Source of the DNA: Bacilli bacterium
GTDB lineage: Bacteria > Bacillota_I > Bacilli_A > RFN20 > CAG-826
Direction of reading: 5' to 3'
NCBI GenBank assembly: GCA_024408105.1
Contig: JAKSVG010000006.1
Span: 1 to 49,260, forward strand
Length of the DNA stretch: 49,260 bases
The notes below the pieces were generated by a model. That model ran no database searches and was not told the DNA's origin. It was given only the letters and a program-made list of their open reading frames with translations. Shown here piece by piece: positions 44,822 to 49,260 of the stretch. The translations under genes were made by a program, and so were the position numbers. How positions within the stretch are numbered: position 1 is the first letter of the stretch; every line of letters begins with the position of its first letter.

Positions 44822-47278
44822 TTAATATTTTTTCAACATTTCTATTAGCCATGCAGCAGAAATCTTACTTGCATCAGCTGAAAATTTTTCGAAGTCAGTA
44901 CCGCTAGAACCATCTGCTGTATCGGACATACTTCTTATTATGCAAAAAGGAATATCATTTTGTAAGCAAACATGTCCAATCGCAGCACCTTCCATCTCTA
45001 CGCAAAGAGCCATAGGAAAGTTTTCAATTATGTGTTTTCTTTGTTCTTCTTTAGATACAAATTGATCACCTGAAGCTATCACACCTTGTTTTACAACAAC
45101 ATTTTTAGGTTTTGTGTTCATTATCTTGTCGATTAAAAACTTAGATGCCTTCATTTCAACGCATCCCAAAGCATCAATATAACCCAATGGAAGTCCTATT
45201 TGTCTTAAGTCTAAATCCCATTCAACAACGCTTCTAGAAACAACAACATCTCCAACTTTTAAATCAGGGTTTAGGGCACCCGCACAACCTGTGTTTATAA
45301 TGTAATCAGGATGATAATTATCAATCATGGCTTGAGCACAAATACCAGCGGAAACCTTTCCCATGCCGCATTGCATAATGATAATTTCATTATCACCTAA
45401 AAATCCAGTATAGGCGGGTTTATTTAATAATGTAATTTTAGTCACGTTTGAAAGATGGGCTCTAAACAAATCTTCTTCATATTTCAAAGCAGCAATAATT
45501 CCATAACGTGTTTTTGCGTTTTTGTTCTTGCTTGAATCATTACAAACATTCGGAAGAAGTAACTTACCACAAGTTAAATCATCTTCATCTTCACCATAAT
45601 TATCATCGCAAATAATAACATTCCAACCAAGACTTACAAATTCTGATTCCAAATGATTTATTAATGATTGCTCATTGCAATTCATTGTGTCAAAACCTCT
45701 ATCAATTGCATTATATGTCGAATGAATTGGTGTTAACTTAATAAGGAATTTATCTTTGCTAAACAATTTATCAATAGTTTTTGCGTCAATAGTAGATTCT
45801 TTGCCAACAGCAAAAGACAAACAATATTTATAACCGATAGGAAGCGGCATCTTCTTCCCAATCTCAGCAATGTCTTCAAGGGGTAAACTTCTTTTATCTA
45901 ATAAAATATCCCGAGATTTATTATCAGTTGAATGAATGCTAAATTGAAGCAATGCATCCCCGTTATAAACATCATTTTTAATTCTGCAATAATCCAAAAT
46001 AAAACGTTCCACTAAAATTTTGTTTCTTGGAAGCATTGTTGAAATGCTAGGAACAATTCTCTCAGCATCAATATTTTTGTTTATTAACTTACGTAAATCA
46101 TATTCAATAAATTCTAAAATTTCATTATTAAATGAAGGCTCCCCCATTCTAGTGAAATCAATTTCAAAATATTTTGTTTGAGTAACATAATGGGTATCAA
46201 TGATAGTCTTAAGTTGATATTCTAAATCTTCTTTACTCACATTTCCGTGGAATCCAAATGATGGGCAATCGCAAAACGCACAATTCATCAAGCATCCGCG
46301 TTGAGTAGATAAAGATGTATACCACCCTTTTTCATATGAAATTTCCGAATTAGTTTTCTTAGTAATAAATTTTGCCTTGACTCTGTTTTCAAAAACATCT
46401 CCAGGAAAAGATACAAATTCAATTTTCTTCTTCGTATCCAAATAAATTGTTCCATGCTTTTTTGTAATAATTTGTAGTCCTGCTTGTTTTTTTACTAAAG
46501 TGTGGCGAATTTGCATCACAATTATGGAAATTGCTAAAACAGAGCTAGTCGTAATAATAGTAACAAGGTAAATATCTTTCCAAATAGCAAGATTTGTATC
46601 ACCATGTTTTACCAAATATACAATAAGTATATTGATTCCAAAAATGACTAGTTGCAGTAATGATGAAAATAAAATAATTTTTTCGTTATCGGAAAGCTTT
46701 CTTCTACCTTTGTGTAAAAACCTTGAATAAATATGATCAAGCAGAACCATTAATGGAAGTCCAAATGCAAGGCAAACACCAAAATCGTTTAAAGCGGCAA
46801 ATCCTGCAACTTCAATGAAATTAATTGTTGAATCGCTATATAACTGAATGAGTCCAACAGCGGCGCCTATAGGTATAGCATTGACCGCCATTAAGGCTAC
46901 ATACACCACTACTTTTAAAGGAGAATCTAATCTAGTCCTCATTGAGATGCTTTTTGCAAATAGTTTCCAAATGTAATAAGGCAAAATTCCATATATTAAT
47001 TGAGGTAATAAACCCATTAAAGCAACATTTATTCCATAGCCTGAAACAAGGTCAGAAACAAAATTACCTAATGTGCACCCAATAGTTGCAGGCCATCCAT
47101 AGGCTAAACCCAAAACAGGATTTAATGTTCCGGAAGGACGCACAGTAGAAACTTCATATACCGGAATTGCTTTATTAAATAAAATAGTGATTCCAAAAAA
47201 TAAAAGGAATGAGATAGCGAAAACAACTATGTTTTTTCTATTTATAATTCGTCTCAGAAGTCTTTTCTTATATTCCAT
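44822..47278 (-). CDS. Triple fusion: ECF-S-like membrane domain, RlmN/Cfr-like radical SAM domain, MTA/SAH nucleosidase
   Basis: 818 aa in one uninterrupted frame. Residues 15-260 carry six or seven transmembrane helices with PSGTLNPVLGLAYGWPATIG, a pattern of ECF-transporter S components such as QueT. Residues 280-580 are a radical SAM domain: Cys329, Cys333, Cys336 (CxxxCxxC), GEP (379-381), QFSIHST, IKLTPIH and GEDEDDLTCGKL with Cys570, as in RlmN/Cfr. Ser322 replaces the second RlmN cysteine. Residues 591-818 are MTA/SAH nucleosidase with catalytic Glu601, Glu763 (VEMEG) and Asp786 (SMSDTADG) kept. The family hydrolyses 5'-deoxyadenosine, the radical SAM by-product. No ribosome binding site; a strong promoter with a palindrome lies upstream. 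The substrate is unknown. Confidence 0.9.
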   Translation of the reverse strand: MEYKKRLLRRIINRKNIVVFAISFLLFFGITILFNKAIPVYEVSTVRPSGTLNPVLGLAYGWPATIGCTLGNFVSDLVSGYGINVALMGLLPQLIYGILPYYIWKLFAKSISMRTRLDSPLKVVVYVALMAVNAIPIGAAVGLIQLYSDSTINFIEVAGFAALNDFGVCLAFGLPLMVLLDHIYSRFLHKGRRKLSDNEKIILFSSLLQLVIFGINILIVYLVKHGDTNLAIWKDIYLVTIITTSSVLAISIIVMQIRHTLVKKQAGLQIITKKHGTIYLDTKKKIEFVSFPGDVFENRVKAKFITKKTNSEISYEKGWYTSLSTQRGCLMNCAFCDCPSFGFHGNVSKEDLEYQLKTIIDTHYVTQTKYFEIDFTRMGEPSFNNEILEFIEYDLRKLINKNIDAERIVPSISTMLPRNKILVERFILDYCRIKNDVYNGDALLQFSIHSTDNKSRDILLDKRSLPLEDIAEIGKKMPLPIGYKYCLSFAVGKESTIDAKTIDKLFSKDKFLIKLTPIHSTYNAIDRGFDTMNCNEQSLINHLESEFVSLGWNVIICDDNYGEDEDDLTCGKLLLPNVCNDSSKNKNAKTRYGIIAALKYEEDLFRAHLSNVTKITLLNKPAYTGFLGDNEIIIMQCGMGKVSAGICAQAMIDNYHPDYIINTGCAGALNPDLKVGDVVVSRSVVEWDLDLRQIGLPLGYIDALGCVEMKASKFLIDKIMNTKPKNVVVKQGVIASGDQFVSKEEQRKHIIENFPMALCVEMEGAAIGHVCLQNDIPFCIIRSMSDTADGSSGTDFEKFSADASKISAAWLIEMLKKY

Positions 47279-47329
47279 TTTTCGTTCGATTTTAACAACA
47301 AAATATTTTTTAACATTTTATCTTAAAAT

Positions 47330-47359
47330 TTTATATATGTTAAGCGCGCTTATTGTCAA
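47330..47359 (-). promoter_or_regulatory. Promoter of the triple-fusion gene with palindromic operator in the spacer
   Basis: Minus strand -35 TTGACA (47359-47354, consensus), 18-nt spacer, -10 TATAAA (47335-47330). The spacer contains the perfect palindrome TAAGCGCGCTTA (47341-47352), a likely repressor site. The leader would be about 45 nt, too short for a typical riboswitch. Confidence 0.6.
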
Positions 47360-47407
47360 AATGTTAGCTTTCAATTGATGCGAGACTTTTTAGTCCTTGC
47401 TTTTCCC

Positions 47408-48379
47408 TTATATCACTTTCCAATACCCATAGCGTTTCCCATTTATTCTCTTAATCTTTCCACTACTTTTCAAGACTTTTAATAGTGATTTTATTGTCCG
47501 AACAGAAACATTAATTTGTTTAGAAAGTTGTTCTGAAGTTATATGAGGATCATTTCTAATAATTTCTAAAACTCTAGATTCTCTCGATGTATTATTGCTT
47601 TTAGTTTGAATTGAAGAAATGTGAAGATTTCTGTTTTGCAAATCATTATGCTCTCCTAAAAGAAGATTTTTCAAAAATTTAATCAAATAGGTGCGATCTT
47701 CAAATACACCCTTGATAATATTATTATAGTTAGCTCTCACTAATGAATTTCTAAAATACCAAGAATTTTTAGCAAATGTATCATTAGTAACATCAAATCC
47801 TAAACTTCTCAAATATTTGATGAAAAATACTGCTGTCGTTCTAGTATTCCCTTCTTCAAAAACGTGAATTTGCCAAAGATTAGCGATAAAAATAGCAAGG
47901 TGCTCAATAATTTCATTAATAGATAAGTTTTTATAATTAAATTTCTTTTCTCGTTCAAAATCATATTGAAGCGTCATTTCTAGTTCTCTATAATCGCCAT
48001 ATGTTACCGTATCACCATCAAGAACCCATTCCTCTTTAGAAAAATTATATTTTCGCAATTCTCCTGGATTTTCAAGAATACCATCAAAAAGAGTCCTATG
48101 AATAGCCAATAATTGCCCTACTGTAAATGTAAATGAATCTTCTGAAATAATCTTCGCTATTCGGATAGATATTTTATCCGCTTCTTCTACTCTATCTCCA
48201 TAACAAGGCTTACTCTCATAGTAAGAAGAAATAATTGTATCTAATTCTTCTAAAGATATTTCACCTTTAATATATCTATTTGTTTCATTTAAAAAGTAGG
48301 TTGAGTTTTTAAGTCTATCGACATCTTGTAAGCCAATACCAGTCTCGATAATATATTTTTTATTAAAACTATTTTTCAT
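47408..48379 (-). CDS. Fic-family protein with C-terminal winged helix
   Basis: 323 aa from the ATG at 48379; a start at 48436 was rejected because it lies beyond the promoter and reads through operator repeats. The Fic core has 'ELRKYNFSKEEWVL', then the active-site loop HVFEEGNTR with catalytic His kept (canonical HxFx[DE]GNxR; the usual second Gly is Thr). The C-terminal 70 aa form a winged helix (VLEIIRNDPHITSEQLSKQ, NVSVRTIKSLLKVLKSSGKI). Fic domains transfer AMP or other groups from nucleotides to target hydroxyls. The fused DNA-binding domain and the GTGCA repeats upstream suggest autoregulation. Confidence 0.88.
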   Translation of the reverse strand: MKNSFNKKYIIETGIGLQDVDRLKNSTYFLNETNRYIKGEISLEELDTIISSYYESKPCYGDRVEEADKISIRIAKIISEDSFTFTVGQLLAIHRTLFDGILENPGELRKYNFSKEEWVLDGDTVTYGDYRELEMTLQYDFEREKKFNYKNLSINEIIEHLAIFIANLWQIHVFEEGNTRTTAVFFIKYLRSLGFDVTNDTFAKNSWYFRNSLVRANYNNIIKGVFEDRTYLIKFLKNLLLGEHNDLQNRNLHISSIQTKSNNTSRESRVLEIIRNDPHITSEQLSKQINVSVRTIKSLLKVLKSSGKIKRINGKRYGYWKVI

Positions 48380-48386
48380 ACTTGTG

Positions 48387-48531
48387 ATTATATAACACAT
48401 AATTTCCAAAGTGCAATCCCAAAGTGCAACGTGCACTTAGACGTGCAAATTCATATTAATAAATTCTTGTGTGCAAAGCGACATTAATATACAAAGTATA
48501 TTATATGGCTCAATACATTAAAGGGTTGCAC
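48387..48531 (-). promoter_or_regulatory. Fic gene promoter within a cluster of GTGCA motifs
   Basis: Minus strand -10 TATAAT (48392-48387) is 7 nt before the ATG; -35 TTGCAC (48416-48411), 18-nt spacer. GTGCAA or GTGCAC occurs at 48411, 48424, 48431, 48443 and 48471, and in reverse as TTGCAC at 48526. AAGTGCA-ACG-TGCACTT (48422-48438) is a perfect inverted repeat. Probably bound by the Fic protein's own winged helix. Confidence 0.6.
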
Positions 48532-48534
48532 TAA

Positions 48535-49260
48535 TTACCTTAGCGATATAAAACACTCTGTTACAAAGAACTCTATTAAATCTTCTGATCTATCTTCATA
48601 GTAATCTAAAAGCAAAGTTTTATATTTTTCTATTTTTTCTACTGGAACAACCATCAAACCAACACCATGACTAATCAAATAATGATTTCCAAAAATTACA
48701 GCCGTTCTTTTATTTCCGTCAATAAAAGTTTGCGTTTTCATTGAGTAAGCAATTAATTTAGCAGCTTTTGTGACATGATCAAGGTCAATATCATTTATAA
48801 TGGATTCGATATCTTCTTTAACTTTAAACTCAAAAGGGATTGGAGGAATATACGAAGAGCCTCCAATTGTAACTGGTGTAGACCTAATCTTGCCTGCACT
48901 ATAAGATATTCCTTCTTCAACCAAGCCATTAATTTGGCATAACAAGGCATAGTTGGTAGGATAGCATTCAACATCGTAGTCCATTATGAATTCCCAAGCG
49001 TGTTTCAAATTAAGTATTTTTTGAACATCTAAAGTTGACATATCGTGGACTTTTCCTTCATTAACAATAGTCTCAGTATCAGAATAAGTTGTAGCAACGC
49101 CTTCAAGAATGGATTGTTTGTAAATTGAATCAACAAGATTTCTGCGTGCTAAATCGATATTTAGAAGAATATCATCTTCCATCTCTTTATTTGCATCAGG
49201 AAAACTCTTTAATTCCTTTTCTAACTCTTTCAATCTCTTCTTTAATTCTTTTACTTTAAT
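48535..49260 (-). CDS. Fic-family protein with Gln in place of the catalytic His (5' end outside the window)
   Basis: The frame stays open to the window edge, with Lys/Glu-rich coiled-coil-like codons before a TTG at 49233, so the gene is probably truncated by the window; 241 codons are visible. The core has 'SILEG' (like the inhibitory-helix Glu region), 'GKIRSTPVTIGGSSYIPP' and the active-site loop QTFIDGNKRT, in which Gln stands where HxFx[DE]GNxR has His. This Q-variant occurs in part of the Fic family and may not AMPylate. The downstream neighbour is a His-containing Fic gene with winged helix, so the two may act as a pair. Confidence 0.85.
   Translation of the reverse strand: MKVKELKKRLKELEKELKSFPDANKEMEDDILLNIDLARRNLVDSIYKQSILEGVATTYSDTETIVNEGKVHDMSTLDVQKILNLKHAWEFIMDYDVECYPTNYALLCQINGLVEEGISYSAGKIRSTPVTIGGSSYIPPIPFEFKVKEDIESIINDIDLDHVTKAAKLIAYSMKTQTFIDGNKRTAVIFGNHYLISHGVGLMVVPVEKIEKYKTLLLDYYEDRSEDLIEFFVTECFISLR

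Noticed and set aside
48380-48436. Longer Fic protein starting at 48436
   Set aside because: The added codons cover the -10 box and GTGCA operators, and the mapped promoter lies downstream of that ATG.

Overview
The window is AT-rich, densely coded DNA from a low-GC Gram-positive-type bacterium. TGA acts as a stop (for example at 874-876 and 12795-12797) and Trp is read from TGG, so the Mycoplasma code does not apply. Many products are lipoproteins with a lipobox, there are no outer-membrane genes, a CcpA-type cre site overlaps a starch promoter, and AGGAGG-like ribosome binding sites are common. An uncultivated gut member of the Bacilli (Erysipelotrichales, RF39 or RFN20-like) would fit. That placement is inference; no rRNA or ribosomal protein gene is present.

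Layout. (1) 1-5464 is an accessory block ending at a tRNA-His gene. It holds an XRE/alpha-beta-hydrolase gene overlapping a RhuM/PLD-like gene, two lipoproteins, a full-length RhuM gene, two probable phage-gene remnants, and two related RNA-like elements made of paired 32-nt repeats followed by a terminator. (2) 5465-9729 holds tRNA-His, a NUDIX hydrolase, a large MacB/FtsX-type ABC transporter, a HAD phosphatase and tRNA-Arg. (3) 9752-13817 holds a two-gene membrane/surface operon of unknown function. (4) 13968-20869 holds an XRE membrane regulator, a BaiN-like flavoprotein, an old-yellow-enzyme reductase, a small membrane protein, phospholipid genes (diacylglycerol kinase-like, PlsC) and TcdA. 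(5) 20878-25036 holds a heterodimeric ABC exporter and a small membrane protein. (6) 25064-37851 is one long starch and maltodextrin operon: amylase lipoprotein, Ig-like/starch-binding lipoprotein, type I pullulanase, small lipoprotein, MalE, MalF, MalG, MalK/MsmX and a small membrane protein, with a cre site over its promoter. (7) 37847-44800 continues the theme with MalQ, a HAD phosphatase and two large surface proteins carrying starch-binding-like modules. (8) 44822-47359 is one gene that joins an ECF-S-like membrane domain, an RlmN/Cfr-like radical SAM domain and a 5'-methylthioadenosine/SAH nucleosidase domain. (9) 47408-49260 holds two Fic-family genes, the first behind a cluster of GTGCA motifs and the second cut by the window edge.

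How the genes work together. Surface amylase, pullulanase and binding lipoproteins would capture and debranch starch. MalEFG-MalK would import maltodextrins and MalQ would process them inside. The most unusual item is the triple fusion at 44822-47278: radical SAM chemistry releases 5'-deoxyadenosine, and the fused nucleosidase is of a family known to destroy it. Several genes (14003, 17957, 48379) have a good -10 box 7-8 nt before the ATG and no ribosome binding site, which suggests leaderless transcripts.
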